A stretch of DNA of 21,403 nt. It comes from Pseudomonadota bacterium. Lineage in GTDB: Bacteria; Myxococcota; Bradymonadia; UBA4248. Where the stretch lies: contig JAGACY010000436.1 of assembly GCA_017613855.1 (NCBI GenBank), positions 1 to 21,403 on the forward strand, written 5' to 3'. The position numbers and the translations under genes were made by a program. Below the pieces are notes generated by a model that did not search any database, was not told the origin of the DNA, and was given only the letters and a program-made list of their open reading frames with translations. Within the stretch, counting starts at the first letter, position 1. Each line of letters begins with the position of its first letter. This document shows positions 7,551-14,981 of the stretch, piece after piece.

Positions 7551-7578
7551 AAAAAAAATCCCTCCGGGCAGGAGGGAT
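7551..7578 (-). terminator. Intrinsic terminator of the exported-protein gene
   Basis: On the minus strand ATCCCTCC, a 5-base loop and GGAGGGAT form an 8-bp stem followed by a run of eight T. It lies 20 bases past the stop at 7601 and just ahead of tgt, so tgt probably depends on readthrough or on its own unseen promoter. Confidence 0.85.
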
Positions 7579-7600
7579 TTTGTGATGAAAACCAAAAGGA

Positions 7601-8716
7601 TTAGAACGTAAATCCTGCGACTACGCCACCACCATTATCGCCAACGGATGGGCTGATATAGAGGTCATTTGCGAAGATGTCTTCGTCATCTCTTTCGGGG
7701 CGTACCAGGAAGAGGATTACGGAAACGACGGCGAGTACAGCACCACTTGCATAAAGGATATTGGCAAGCATGGCATAATCAGAAGCTTTGTCATAATCAT
7801 CTTTAGCAGCTTTCTGATGTGTAAGTGCATTATAAGTACTGGCAGAGTTTCCGCCTTCTGCACCGGCATTCAATGTCATCGCGCTCACAGCTTTATTGGC
7901 ATCGATAGCTTTTTTAACTTTGTCGTCGAGGTTCTTTGCTTCGACACCGAAGTAAATACCAGTACCGATAGCGCCGAGAGCAACGACACCAACGATGATA
8001 CCGCCGATGAGCTGACCAAGAGGAAGCGGAGCACTTTCTTCAACTTCGCGCTGTGTAATAAGGGAGTCGATGGAACCCGTATCGATGTTAAAGAGACGCA
8101 TCAAAGCGCCACTGATATCCTGTTCCTGTTTGCGGAGACGATTCTGTGTATCGAAGAAGATGGAGTTCTTATTGACAGCCGTGCTGACTTCGATGAGATC
8201 GAAGGTAATCTGAGGACGATCGCGATTTTCAGTATAGATACGACCAACGATAATATTGGAAGCACCAATTTCACGTCCCATATTGGCGAGACATGAGGGG
8301 TCATCTGAACATGTCAGACGATCATCTTCGCTCATAGCGGCGAGTTTTTCATTGATAGGAATACCTTCAACAGAATCATATTGAGAATATTTCTCGTCTT
8401 TGAGCATTTCGACGGTCGATTCTGTCAACTGTTCCAACGTCTTTTCTGGGGTTCCGTCAACGGGTACAAAGATGACAAGGTTAACCGGCTTGCCATTATT
8501 GGGCATTACAAATTTCTTTTCGAGTTCAAGTGGTGCAGGGGGGGCATCATCGAAATTGAAATCATCCGAGCTGGCCGCGCCAGAATCGTCACCATCCGAA
8601 AAGTCAAAATCACCTTGAGCCATTGCTACCGGCGAAAACGAAAAAGAAAACGTCACAAGTACCAAAAGCGAAAACAGGCGTTTTAAGACACTTGCTTTAC
8701 GAAACGGATTGGACAT
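7601..8716 (-). CDS. Exported protein with CsgG/TolB-like N-terminal domain and two membrane segments
   Basis: The protein has 371 residues. A signal peptide (KRLFSLLVLVTFSFSFSPVAMA, probable cleavage after AMA near residue 34) leads to an acidic low-complexity stretch rich in Asp and Ser. Residues about 70-220 resemble CsgG/TolB/LpoB-type domains, where a C-x4-C pair (CSDDPSC) precedes an M-G-R-E-I-G-A-S-N-I-I-V-G-R-I strand and a line like TFDLIEVSTAV. Two hydrophobic segments follow, at about 235-260 (LIGGIIVGVVALGAIGTGIYFG) and 320-345, and the chain ends GGGVVAGFTF, resembling a terminal strand. ATG 8716 has GGAGG 5 bases upstream; an in-frame TTG at 8731 does not. I know no specific function. 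An envelope or outer-membrane-associated role is inferred. It carries its own terminator. Confidence 0.75.
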   Translation of the reverse strand: MSNPFRKASVLKRLFSLLVLVTFSFSFSPVAMAQGDFDFSDGDDSGAASSDDFNFDDAPPAPLELEKKFVMPNNGKPVNLVIFVPVDGTPEKTLEQLTESTVEMLKDEKYSQYDSVEGIPINEKLAAMSEDDRLTCSDDPSCLANMGREIGASNIIVGRIYTENRDRPQITFDLIEVSTAVNKNSIFFDTQNRLRKQEQDISGALMRLFNIDTGSIDSLITQREVEESAPLPLGQLIGGIIVGVVALGAIGTGIYFGVEAKNLDDKVKKAIDANKAVSAMTLNAGAEGGNSASTYNALTHQKAAKDDYDKASDYAMLANILYASGAVLAVVSVILFLVRPERDDEDIFANDLYISPSVGDNGGGVVAGFTF

Positions 8717-8788
8717 GTCGCCTCCACACAAAAATTATTATCTGTCTTGAATTCGTTTGATTTGTAATACAAACCAAAATCGTACACT

Positions 8789-8817
8789 ACTTTAAGCCTA
8801 AATCAGGATAAATGCAA
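8789..8817 (-). promoter_or_regulatory. Candidate sigma-70 promoter for the exported-protein gene
   Basis: On the minus strand TTGCAT (8817-8812), a 17-base spacer and TAAAGT (8794-8789) give a moderate match to -35 and -10 boxes. The transcript would start near 8782 with a leader of about 66 bases. The -10 box is weak. Confidence 0.35.
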
Positions 8818-8905
8818 GTTTTGATTTTTACCACTACGCTTTCTGTGTCTCTGTTCATCCCCATCCTTGTCTTCGAACAATGAATCCGGAAGTATGACTT
8901 TTGAT

Positions 8906-8960
8906 TGTGCAAGGTGGAAGTCCTCTGGCACAGTCCGGGACGCCCCCCTCCGGCAGGAGC
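8906..8960 (+). other. GC-rich structured stretch, possible RNA leader or small RNA
   Basis: TGTGC (8906-8910) pairs with GCACA (8928-8932), with AGG/CCT pairing inside. Next come CCGG at 8935 and again at 8950-8953, and the small hairpin CTCC-GGCA-GGAG (8948-8959). The stretch is much richer in GC than its surroundings and has no reading frame. It does not match any RNA family I know. If transcribed toward efp it would be the first part of a leader ending at the 9015-9037 hairpin. Confidence 0.25.
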
Positions 8961-8995
8961 GGTTACCTCATTTCTTTCATTAGGCCGCTAAATTG

Positions 8996-9037
8996 TTGAC
9001 GCCTTCACATTTTGGCGTTACAAGGTTACGCTTTTTT
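8996..9037 (+). promoter_or_regulatory. Candidate efp promoter or attenuator
   Basis: Two readings compete. As a promoter, TTGACG (8996-9001), a 17-base spacer and TACAAG (9019-9024) approximate sigma-70 boxes. As an attenuator, GACGCC (8998-9003) can pair with GGCGTT (9014-9019), which excludes the hairpin GCGTTAC-AAG-GTTACGC (9015-9031; one mismatch) that is followed by TTTTTT (9032-9037). Both would control efp, whose ATG is 55 bases further on. Confidence 0.35.
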
Positions 9038-9092
9038 ATGCCTGCATGCAGGCAGCTTCATTTCGTTACTCTAACTTTGTGACAGGTCTTAT

Positions 9093-9656
9093 ATGTATTC
9101 TACCCAGGATTTCAGAAAAAATCTCAAAATTGAAATTGATGGCGAACCCTATGTCATCGTCGAATGCCAACATGTTAAACCAGGCAAGGGCGTTGCTTTC
9201 GTCAAAACGAAATATAAAAGCCTTATTACCGGCCGAGTACTCGAAAACAACTTCCGTTCCGGGGATACTATAGGCAAACCTGACCTCGAAATCCGAAATA
9301 TGGAATACCTCTACAAAGAAGAAGACAAATACGTCTTCATGGATCAGTCCAATTATGAACAGGTCCACATTGAAGAAACCTTCATTTCTGAGGCTGTTCC
9401 TTTCCTTAAAGACAATATCGAAGTCGAAGTGCTTTTCCACAAAGGAAAACCCATCAGCATTGAACTGCCGACATTTGTCGTGCTCAAAGTCGTCAAATCC
9501 GATCCGGGTGTCAAAGGTGATACAGCCCAGGGCGGCACCAAACCCGCTACGCTCGAAACTGGTGCCACCATCCTCGTTCCCCTCTATCTCGAAGAAGGGG
9601 AATATGTCCGCGTAGATACGCGTACCGGCGAATTCGTCGAACGTGCCAAGGTTTAA
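9093..9656 (+). CDS. efp: Translation elongation factor P
   Basis: EF-P binds between the P and E sites of a stalled ribosome and helps form peptide bonds at polyproline stretches. The protein has 187 residues, standard for the family, with the three-barrel layout. The KOW-like N-terminal domain ends in the tip loop H-V-K-P-G-K32-G, and K32 corresponds to the lysine modified in E. coli EF-P (K34). The OB-fold part begins near residue 66, and the family signature A-T-L-E-T-G-A-x-I-x-V-P-L-Y-L-E-E-G-E-Y-V-R-V-D-T-R-T-G is intact near the C-terminus. No modifying enzyme gene (epmA, epmB, earP, ymfI) is nearby, so the type of modification cannot be told. The ribosome site is weak (AGGT about 10 bases upstream). 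The gene is monocistronic, with a strong terminator. Confidence 0.98.
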   Translation: MYSTQDFRKNLKIEIDGEPYVIVECQHVKPGKGVAFVKTKYKSLITGRVLENNFRSGDTIGKPDLEIRNMEYLYKEEDKYVFMDQSNYEQVHIEETFISEAVPFLKDNIEVEVLFHKGKPISIELPTFVVLKVVKSDPGVKGDTAQGGTKPATLETGATILVPLYLEEGEYVRVDTRTGEFVERAKV

Positions 9657-9677
9657 TTCAATTCCATCTGGATTTTT

Positions 9678-9722
9678 AAAGCCCTGTTAAGGCGTGCATG
9701 CGTCTGCGCAGGGCTTTTTTTT
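9678..9722 (+). terminator. Intrinsic terminator of efp
   Basis: AAAGCCCTG (9678-9686) pairs with CAGGGCTTT (from 9709), closing a 22-base loop that can itself fold (GCGTGCATGCG), and a run of eight T ends at 9722. It lies 21 bases after the efp stop. Confidence 0.88.
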
Positions 9723-9813
9723 AATGAATAATTAACAATGAATAATTAACAATGAATAATTAACAATGAATAATTAGCAATGAATAATTAACAATGAATA
9801 ATTAATAATGAAT
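9723..9813 (+). repeat. 14-mer (two-heptamer) tandem array, 6.5 units
   Basis: Units of AATGAAT plus AATTAAC repeat six times, with single changes in units 4 (AATTAGC) and 6 (AATTAAT), followed by a half unit. The repeat is best seen as alternating heptamers. It starts within the T run of the efp terminator. Confidence 0.92.
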
Positions 9814-9815
9814 AT

Positions 9816-9916
9816 GCATAACTAAAGGTGACAGTCAAAGAACTTTGAGATTGCACTCATTATGAGCAATGAGTACGCATAACTAAAGGTGAAAGCTAAA
9901 GAACTTTGAGATTGCA
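9816..9916 (+). repeat. Pair of 40-bp direct repeats related to the dispersed element
   Basis: Copies at 9816-9855 and 9877-9916 both begin GCATAACTAAAGGTGA and end AAAGAACTTTGAGATTGCA, with three differences between them and 61 bases from start to start. They look like a shortened form of the dispersed element: GCAAAACTAAAGGGCAAC at the left end and CCTTGAGAATGC at the right end of the full copies are recognisable. Confidence 0.85.
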
Positions 9917-9921
9917 TACAT

Positions 9922-9991
9922 CATTATTCATTATCCATTATTCATTATCCATTATCCATTATTCATTATCCATTATTCATTATTCATTATT
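9922..9991 (+). repeat. Heptamer array CATTATT/CATTATC, ten units
   Basis: Ten units in perfect 7-base phase differ only in the last base (T or C). The array ends just before AAAGGG, the ribosome site of the MATE gene, so it must form part of that gene's promoter region or 5' leader. Confidence 0.93.
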
Positions 9992-10011
9992 CATTTCAAG
10001 AAAGGGCTTCC

Positions 10012-11520
10012 ATGTTTGTAAAAGTCAACTACTGGCCACGCATTCTTCGCATGGCCATGCCCATTGTCATTGCCATGCTGACCCAGACGGCCATCAATAT
10101 TCTCGATACCGTCATGGTTGGCTGGCTCGAACCGAGCTATGCAGTTGCCGGACAATCTGCGCTTGGTTTTTCGACGCCATTGCTTTGGCTGTTTGGCGGT
10201 TTTCTCAGTTCTATCAGCATTGGTACACTCGCCATCGTTGCCCGGCGCCAGGGTGAAGGCAACTTTAAGCTTGCCGGAGCCGCATTGACCAATGCTGTTG
10301 CCATTGCCGTGATTTCTTCTCTTTTGGTCGGCGGACTGGCCTATGCATTTACCCCACAAATATACCGGCTCTTTATTGATAATGATGCCGTCGTGGCGTT
10401 CGGGGTACCTTATGCCAGATTTCGATTGCTTGGCGTTCTGAGCATGGTGACGACAGCTGCCATCAAAGCCTTTTTTGACGGCACCAATCGAACGTATGTA
10501 CACATGGTGGCTGCCATCGTCATGAATTTTGCCAACATTCTGCTCAACTATGTTTTCATTTTCGGGTTTGGGCCCATCCCTTCCTTCAATGTGGCCGGCG
10601 CAGGACTCGCCTCTTTAGTGGCCACATACATCGGCCTCTTCATTATGGTCGGATGGTCACTCGCACCGGTCGTTCGAAAGAAATACCAACTTTATCGCCC
10701 AAGTTCCTTCAATCTGAGAACGATGTGGAACATCATCCGGGTTTCGGTGCCATCGGGAATTGCCAATATTTTCGTCATGAGCGGCTTTCTCATCTTCTTC
10801 AAAGTGATTGGGCTGCTCGATGAAGATGCGGTCCAGAATCTCATTCTGAATATGAAAGCCTATGCCGGAGAGGCCATCCCCGCATGGCTTCCCGCACAGA
10901 ACCAATGGATCGAAACCGCACACGGATATAACAGCATCTGGACGACAGATTTGGCCATTACCCTGGTACAGGCCCATCCCCCCATCTTTAGTTCGACATC
11001 CAATCTCATTGTGTCGATCATGTCGGTATGCTTTATGGGTGCCATGGCATTCGGTACCGCGACAGCCTCGCTGGTTTCGCAATCACTTGGTGAAAAACGT
11101 CCCGAAGTTGCACAGGATTATGCTTTCGAATCGGCCAAAGTGGCCAGCATCATTTTTATTGCGCTCGGTGCATTCCTCTTTACCTGCCCCGAAATGATTG
11201 CCGGATGGCTTTCGAGTGTCGATGAGGTTATCGAGGTCACCGCCAGTATCCTGAGACTATTGGCCTTTGGTGTACCAATTATCGCAACCGCACTCATTTT
11301 TGCACAGTCGCTCTTTGGCGCCGGCTGTACCAAATTCGTCATGATCGTCGAAGGATGCCTGCATTTTGTCTGCCTCATTCCATTGTCGTATCTCGTCGGC
11401 ATTGTTATGGGCGGCGGTGTGCTCGGTATGTGGAGCATCGTCATTCTCTATGCCACCGCGCTGGGAACCATTATGTTCATCAAGCTCAAGGTCGGTGGCT
11501 GGAAAAAAGTCGAATTGTAA
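10012..11520 (+). CDS. MATE-family multidrug/metabolite efflux transporter
   Basis: The protein has 502 residues with about 12 hydrophobic segments in two MatE halves. The N-terminal M-A-M-P-I-V-I-A-M-L-T-Q-T-A-I-N-I-L-D-T-V-M-V-G is the typical first helix of the family. Known members export organic cations, drugs or metabolites in exchange for Na+ or H+; substrate and ion cannot be read from the sequence. Between the halves (about residues 277-325) is an extra polar loop with tryptophans and prolines (AIPAWLPAQNQWIE), which makes the protein longer than the usual 440-480 residues and may face the periplasm. The ATG has AAAGGG 5 bases upstream. The gene stands alone, with a heptamer array immediately before it and two identical hairpins immediately after it, and no adjacent regulator. 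Confidence 0.93.
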   Translation: MFVKVNYWPRILRMAMPIVIAMLTQTAINILDTVMVGWLEPSYAVAGQSALGFSTPLLWLFGGFLSSISIGTLAIVARRQGEGNFKLAGAALTNAVAIAVISSLLVGGLAYAFTPQIYRLFIDNDAVVAFGVPYARFRLLGVLSMVTTAAIKAFFDGTNRTYVHMVAAIVMNFANILLNYVFIFGFGPIPSFNVAGAGLASLVATYIGLFIMVGWSLAPVVRKKYQLYRPSSFNLRTMWNIIRVSVPSGIANIFVMSGFLIFFKVIGLLDEDAVQNLILNMKAYAGEAIPAWLPAQNQWIETAHGYNSIWTTDLAITLVQAHPPIFSSTSNLIVSIMSVCFMGAMAFGTATASLVSQSLGEKRPEVAQDYAFESAKVASIIFIALGAFLFTCPEMIAGWLSSVDEVIEVTASILRLLAFGVPIIATALIFAQSLFGAGCTKFVMIVEGCLHFVCLIPLSYLVGIVMGGGVLGMWSIVILYATALGTIMFIKLKVGGWKKVEL

Positions 11521-11525
11521 ACGTG

Positions 11526-11585
11526 CCGTATTGCCGCAAGGCAATAGGCGCGTGCGCAGGCCGTATTGCCGCAAGGCAATAGGCC
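11526..11585. repeat. Two identical 23-bp palindromes (GTAT/ATA family)
   Basis: The same 23-bp sequence occurs at 11526-11548 and 11561-11583, 35 bases apart start to start. Each folds as TATTGCC-GCAA-GGCAATA with a GNRA-type loop. The outer pairs GCC/GGC (copy 1) and GGCC/GGCC (copy 2) are separated from the inner stem by one unpaired G. No T run follows, so these are not standard terminators, though they may stabilise the 3' end of the MATE mRNA. Confidence 0.85.
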
Positions 11586-11596
11586 GCGCCCAGAAC

Positions 11597-11624
11597 AATG
11601 CGCAATTAGCAATTAGCAATTAGA
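11597..11624 (+). repeat. Heptamer array AATGCGC/AATTAGC
   Basis: AATGCGC, AATTAGC, AATTAGC and AATTAGA are in 7-base phase and run directly into the dispersed element at 11625. Confidence 0.85.
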
Positions 11625-11693
11625 GCATTCTCAAGGTTATTCCTAAAGAATGATAGTTATTTTAACTTCAGAGTTGCCCTTTAGTTTTGCATC
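11625..11693 (-). repeat. Dispersed ~70-bp element, full inverted copy
   Basis: On the minus strand it reads GGGATGCAAAACTAAAGG, CAACTCTGAAGTTAAAA, then CTTTAGGAATAACCTTGAG. It matches 5702-5775 across its length. Heptamer arrays abut both ends, and the flanking CAATGCGGAATT on its left in this orientation also matches the flank of the short copy at 5571. Confidence 0.7.
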
Positions 11694-11727
11694 CCAATTC
11701 CGCATTGCGAATTCCGCATTCCGAATT
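11693..11727 (+). repeat. Heptamer array CCGCATT/CCGAATT, five units
   Basis: CCCAATT, CCGCATT, GCGAATT, CCGCATT and CCGAATT are in perfect 7-base phase. Confidence 0.88.
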
Positions 11728-11767
11728 AAAAACGCATTCAAACTCATAAATCATAAATAAAAATGAA

Positions 11768-11792
11768 TATTTTGTAACAATATCGTTATAAT
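11768..11792 (+). promoter_or_regulatory. Candidate promoter of the kinase gene
   Basis: A perfect TATAAT lies at 11787-11792, 47 bases before the ATG. The -35 position (about 11764-11769) is poor, so an activator may be needed. TTGTAAC (11773-11779) and GTTATAA (11785-11791) form an imperfect inverted repeat over the -10 box, a plausible operator. Confidence 0.35.
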
Positions 11793-11839
11793 GTAGAGTA
11801 TAGAGCGGTTTGCGTTTGTCTTTTTGAAGGGGACGCTTC

Positions 11840-14800
11840 ATGGCTGATACTGTTCTCGAAGGATTGCCCAGTTATTTTGAACCGATCAAGCTGCTCGGCG
11901 AAGGCGGCATGGGTGTTGTGTGGTCGGTGCGCGATGTGCGCGTCAACAAAGTCGGTGCACTCAAAGTTATTCGGCAAAAAGCCGAAATGAGTAAGAATTC
12001 ACTGACGCGTTTCGAGCGGGAAATCCGCAATTTTGCCCAGTTGATTCATCCTTATATTGTCCAGGTATATGATGTCGGACAGCTCGAATCCGGCGAACCA
12101 TATATCTTTATGGAACAGGTCGAAGGGAAACCGATTAACTCGCAAATGCTTAAGAATCGGCCCTTTGGCGAGATCATGATGCTCATCGACCGAATTCTCG
12201 AAGGTCTCGACGAAGCACATGCCAACAATTTGATCCATCGCGACCTGAAGCCCGACAATATCCTGGTGACAGAAGACAGCGAAGGCAGGCTCATGCCGAA
12301 GTTGATGGATTTCGGTCTGGCGCTGCGCGCCGATGAGAATGAGCTCCGCATTACTTACGACGGCATGGTGGTCGGCACACCGATTTACATGGCGCCGGAG
12401 CAGGCCTGTGACGAACACTATCAGATCTGCCCTGCAACCGATTTTTATGGGATTGGCTGCATTTTATATGAACTTTTTACGGGTGAACCGCCCTTTACCG
12501 GCACAAATGCCGTCATGGTCATGGTGGCCCAGGCCAAGGAAAAGCCCAAGCCGTTCAAGCCTCTGCCCGAATTTGCCGAAGCTTCGCGTTTGGCTAGTAT
12601 CATTCATCGTCTGCTAGAGAAAATGCCGGACCGCCGCTACGAAACAGCGGCCGATTTGCGTGCAGCACTTCGAAGGCAGTTCCTCATTCGCGATGATCAG
12701 TTGTTCGGCACAATGGCCCTCAAGAATCGCGACACGGATACGGCATTTGATGAACGCAAAGACGAAAATACCCCATTTATTTCGACGTCTTTGGCCCCCA
12801 AAACCTACAAAAGCATTCTCCCCGATTTAGGGCACTGCAATTACAATTATTCGGTTTTGTCGCTGCGCTCCCCTTACTATGTCGGGCGTTCGAGTGCAAA
12901 ATATCTGCTCAATCATTACCTCCGGGATGTTTTTCAGTGCCGCCGGACAGCGCTGACCATGATTACGGGAAAACCGGGCGTTGGGAAATCCCGTTTTCTC
13001 GAGTCATTTACACAGGATTGTTACAAGAAAGGGATAGCAGCCTCACTGCTCGTCGATGCATCCGTCTGTGAAGATCTTCAGTTTGCCATATTCCGCGCGC
13101 TATTTGCCAAGCTTCTGCTCAAGACACTGACCAAACAACAAGTCACGCTCGCACTCTGCAGATTTATGCAGACAGAGGATGAATCCGACTCGCGGGTTTC
13201 GGCACTCGAAAGCATTTTTACGGCCGAACTGGAGGAAGTCGAACCCTCTCCGAACAAAATGAATCTCGTGTTTTGCGATATTTTCGCAAAACTCACGCGT
13301 TCAAGACCGCTCGTGCTCTGTTTTGACAATGTCCAGCCCAGACAGCAAAAGGCGCTCGCAGAGATCACCAAGGAAATTACGCAGCATCCGCTCATTAAGA
13401 TGCCCATCCTCATTTGTATCATCAATTCGACGATCAATGGCATGCCCACGGATCTCGAGCTGACACTGGGCAATGAGAGTACCATCTGGCTGCGAAAGAG
13501 CATTGTCATCGACCCGCTGTCCAACACAGACATGCACCTGCTCATCACCCAGAGTCTTGGCATCAGTGAGGAACTGGCCGGTTTCATCGCAAACATGTCT
13601 TCGGGCATGCCCCAAATCGCCGTCACACTTGCCAGACAGTGGCAACTCGCCGGATTGCTCAGTCCAACCGAAAATGGCTACGTCAGTGTTCAGCCTATCG
13701 AAAGCCTGCCCATCCCCCGTGTCGTGCACGAAGCCATTCTCAAACAGCTCAAGCTCACATTCGAAGAATATCCCAAACCCAGCTGGCAAGCGGTCGCAGC
13801 CATTGCTGCTTTCTTTGGGGAAGATTTTACCCCCAAACTCCTGGCCCAGGCCATCAAATATATACCGGCCGTGCAAAAGCTCATCTCCCACAATACCTTT
13901 ATCGCACTGGCACTGGCCAGCGGTGTGCTCAAAACACTCGACGAATCGACGCTGGCTTTTGCAAACCCACTCATGCGCGATGCCATTGCCGCATCCTTAC
14001 AGGATTATGAAATCCAGGATTATCACTGGGCCATTGCACAGGCACTCCGCGAGCAATCACCCTCCATCAAAAATGAGCAGGCCATTGCTCAGCATCTCAC
14101 CGAGGCCAATCAGTACTACGAGGCTTATCGATCCTACTACTCACTGGCCAAACAGTACTATCTGTGCGGGGAATTCGAGAATTCAAGACTCAATGTCGAA
14201 AAGGCCCGGGATTGCCTCAAACAACATCTCGGCGCCGTAGATGCGAGAACCCCCGAAATGGCCGATCTCTGGTTCATAGAGAGTGCCATCAGCATCGAGC
14301 AAAATGACTACAATTCAGCGATGCAATTCCTGCAATGGCTCGATTATTCCTGCCAGTTTTTGCCCGACCCCGAAAAGAAGGCTCAGCGCTATATTCTGCA
14401 AGCCCGACTCGCATTGCTCGACAATGAAGAATCTGACGCCATCGATGCGCTCAATATCGCCATCGACATTCTGAATCAGATACCGGAACCACTGTCCAAA
14501 GAGCAGCTCGAAGTGAAATTCTCTGCACTGATGCTCCAATTTCAGTTCGATGCATCGGTCGGTCAGCTGTTCATAGATACGGCCAAAGCGCTCAAAAATC
14601 CCATTTTTGTCGGACAGGCACTGCTTGCATTGGCTGGCCATATTGCCGGAACCGGCGATATCGAACGCTGCAAACGCGTCCTCAATATGGCGATCGATAT
14701 TTCGCACAAAAACAACGACACAAAGACTGAAGCAGCTGCGCTCCATCTCATGGCCGAAATTCACAGAAATGCCCCCGAAATCCGCTTGCAGACATTGTAT

Positions 14801-14941
14801 GACGCCATGCGCGCCTACGAAAAAATCGGCGATTTCAAAATTCTGGCGCAGATTCACCTGGAACTGTCAGATCTTTTGCAAACCAACGATCCGGATGAGG
14901 CCAGAATTCATGCACGGTGGGGTACTTTGCTGGATTGCTGA
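11840..14941 (+). CDS. Ser/Thr protein kinase fused to AAA/STAND-type ATPase and helical repeats
   Basis: The protein has 1033 residues. Residues about 12-275 are a complete PknB-type kinase: glycine loop LGEGGMGVVWSV, catalytic Lys in GALKVI (about 42), HRDLKPDN (about 133), DFGLA (about 156) and GTPIYMAPEQ (about 179). A linker leads to an ATPase: Walker A GKPGVGKS (about 376) and Walker B PLVLCFDN (about 490). Residues about 680-1030 are helical and TPR-like (paired A-x-x-x-Y/L helices). This layout is known from large bacterial signalling proteins in Myxococcota and relatives. It probably phosphorylates cytosolic targets under nucleotide-dependent control; the signal is unknown. There are no transmembrane segments. 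The ATG has GAAGGGG 7 bases upstream. The chain stops directly after a helix (ARWGTLLDC) against a palindromic element, so it may be shortened relative to relatives. Confidence 0.9.
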   Translation: MADTVLEGLPSYFEPIKLLGEGGMGVVWSVRDVRVNKVGALKVIRQKAEMSKNSLTRFEREIRNFAQLIHPYIVQVYDVGQLESGEPYIFMEQVEGKPINSQMLKNRPFGEIMMLIDRILEGLDEAHANNLIHRDLKPDNILVTEDSEGRLMPKLMDFGLALRADENELRITYDGMVVGTPIYMAPEQACDEHYQICPATDFYGIGCILYELFTGEPPFTGTNAVMVMVAQAKEKPKPFKPLPEFAEASRLASIIHRLLEKMPDRRYETAADLRAALRRQFLIRDDQLFGTMALKNRDTDTAFDERKDENTPFISTSLAPKTYKSILPDLGHCNYNYSVLSLRSPYYVGRSSAKYLLNHYLRDVFQCRRTALTMITGKPGVGKSRFLESFTQDCYKKGIAASLLVDASVCEDLQFAIFRALFAKLLLKTLTKQQVTLALCRFMQTEDESDSRVSALESIFTAELEEVEPSPNKMNLVFCDIFAKLTRSRPLVLCFDNVQPRQQKALAEITKEITQHPLIKMPILICIINSTINGMPTDLELTLGNESTIWLRKSIVIDPLSNTDMHLLITQSLGISEELAGFIANMSSGMPQIAVTLARQWQLAGLLSPTENGYVSVQPIESLPIPRVVHEAILKQLKLTFEEYPKPSWQAVAAIAAFFGEDFTPKLLAQAIKYIPAVQKLISHNTFIALALASGVLKTLDESTLAFANPLMRDAIAASLQDYEIQDYHWAIAQALREQSPSIKNEQAIAQHLTEANQYYEAYRSYYSLAKQYYLCGEFENSRLNVEKARDCLKQHLGAVDARTPEMADLWFIESAISIEQNDYNSAMQFLQWLDYSCQFLPDPEKKAQRYILQARLALLDNEESDAIDALNIAIDILNQIPEPLSKEQLEVKFSALMLQFQFDASVGQLFIDTAKALKNPIFVGQALLALAGHIAGTGDIERCKRVLNMAIDISHKNNDTKTEAAALHLMAEIHRNAPEIRLQTLYDAMRAYEKIGDFKILAQIHLELSDLLQTNDPDEARIHARWGTLLDC

Positions 14942-14949
14942 TGGGCGCC

Positions 14950-14975
14950 GGCTATGCCGCTTTGCGGCATACGCC
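14950..14975. repeat. Palindrome of the GTAT/ATA family
   Basis: GGC-TATGCCGC-TTT-GCGGCATA-C-GCC begins 9 bases after the kinase stop codon. It is nearly the same as the following terminator hairpin (14982-15015), as if duplicated. Only the second copy has a T run. Confidence 0.8.
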
Positions 14976-14981
14976 CTGCGC

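Larger units (their letters stand above)
8717..9092. other. Divergent intergenic region with leader-like structures
   Basis: These 376 bases separate a minus-strand gene from efp and contain no gene. They hold the probable promoter of the exported-protein gene (8789-8817, minus), a GC-rich structured stretch (8906-8960), and a stretch before efp in which a hairpin, a terminator-like hairpin and a promoter-like pair overlap (8996-9037). A perfect 14-bp palindrome GCCTGCATGCAGGC lies at 9040-9053. Confidence 0.5.
9657..10011. other. Gap between efp and the MATE gene, mostly repeats
   Basis: After the efp terminator this gap is almost entirely repeat: six and a half 14-mers (9723-9813), two 40-bp direct repeats (9816-9855 and 9877-9916), and ten heptamers (9922-9991) that stop 10 bases before the ribosome site of the MATE gene. 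No other promoter is evident. Confidence 0.75.
11521..11839. other. Gap between MATE gene and kinase gene, mostly repeats
   Basis: No gene lies here. It contains two identical palindromes (11526-11585), heptamers (11597-11624), an inverted copy of the dispersed element (11625-11693), more heptamers (11693-11727), then an AT-rich promoter region with TATAAT at 11787-11792. Confidence 0.75.

Noticed and set aside
7523..7552. TTG at 7552 as the tgt start, since GGAGGG lies 7 bases upstream.
   Set aside because: That GGAGGG is the stem of the preceding gene's terminator, and the ATG at 7525 aligns with known Tgt N-termini.
9040..9053. Perfect palindrome GCCTGCATGCAGGC considered as a terminator or operator for efp.
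   Set aside because: No T run follows on either strand in the right direction. An operator role is possible but has no further support, so it is only mentioned in the region entry.
9723..9991. Tandem repeats upstream of the MATE gene considered as a CRISPR array.
   Set aside because: Units are 7 or 14 bases with no unique spacers and no cas genes.
11526..11585. Two identical 23-bp palindromes considered as a minimal CRISPR.
   Set aside because: The spacer is only 12 bases and there are just two copies; the hairpins match the intergenic palindrome family instead.
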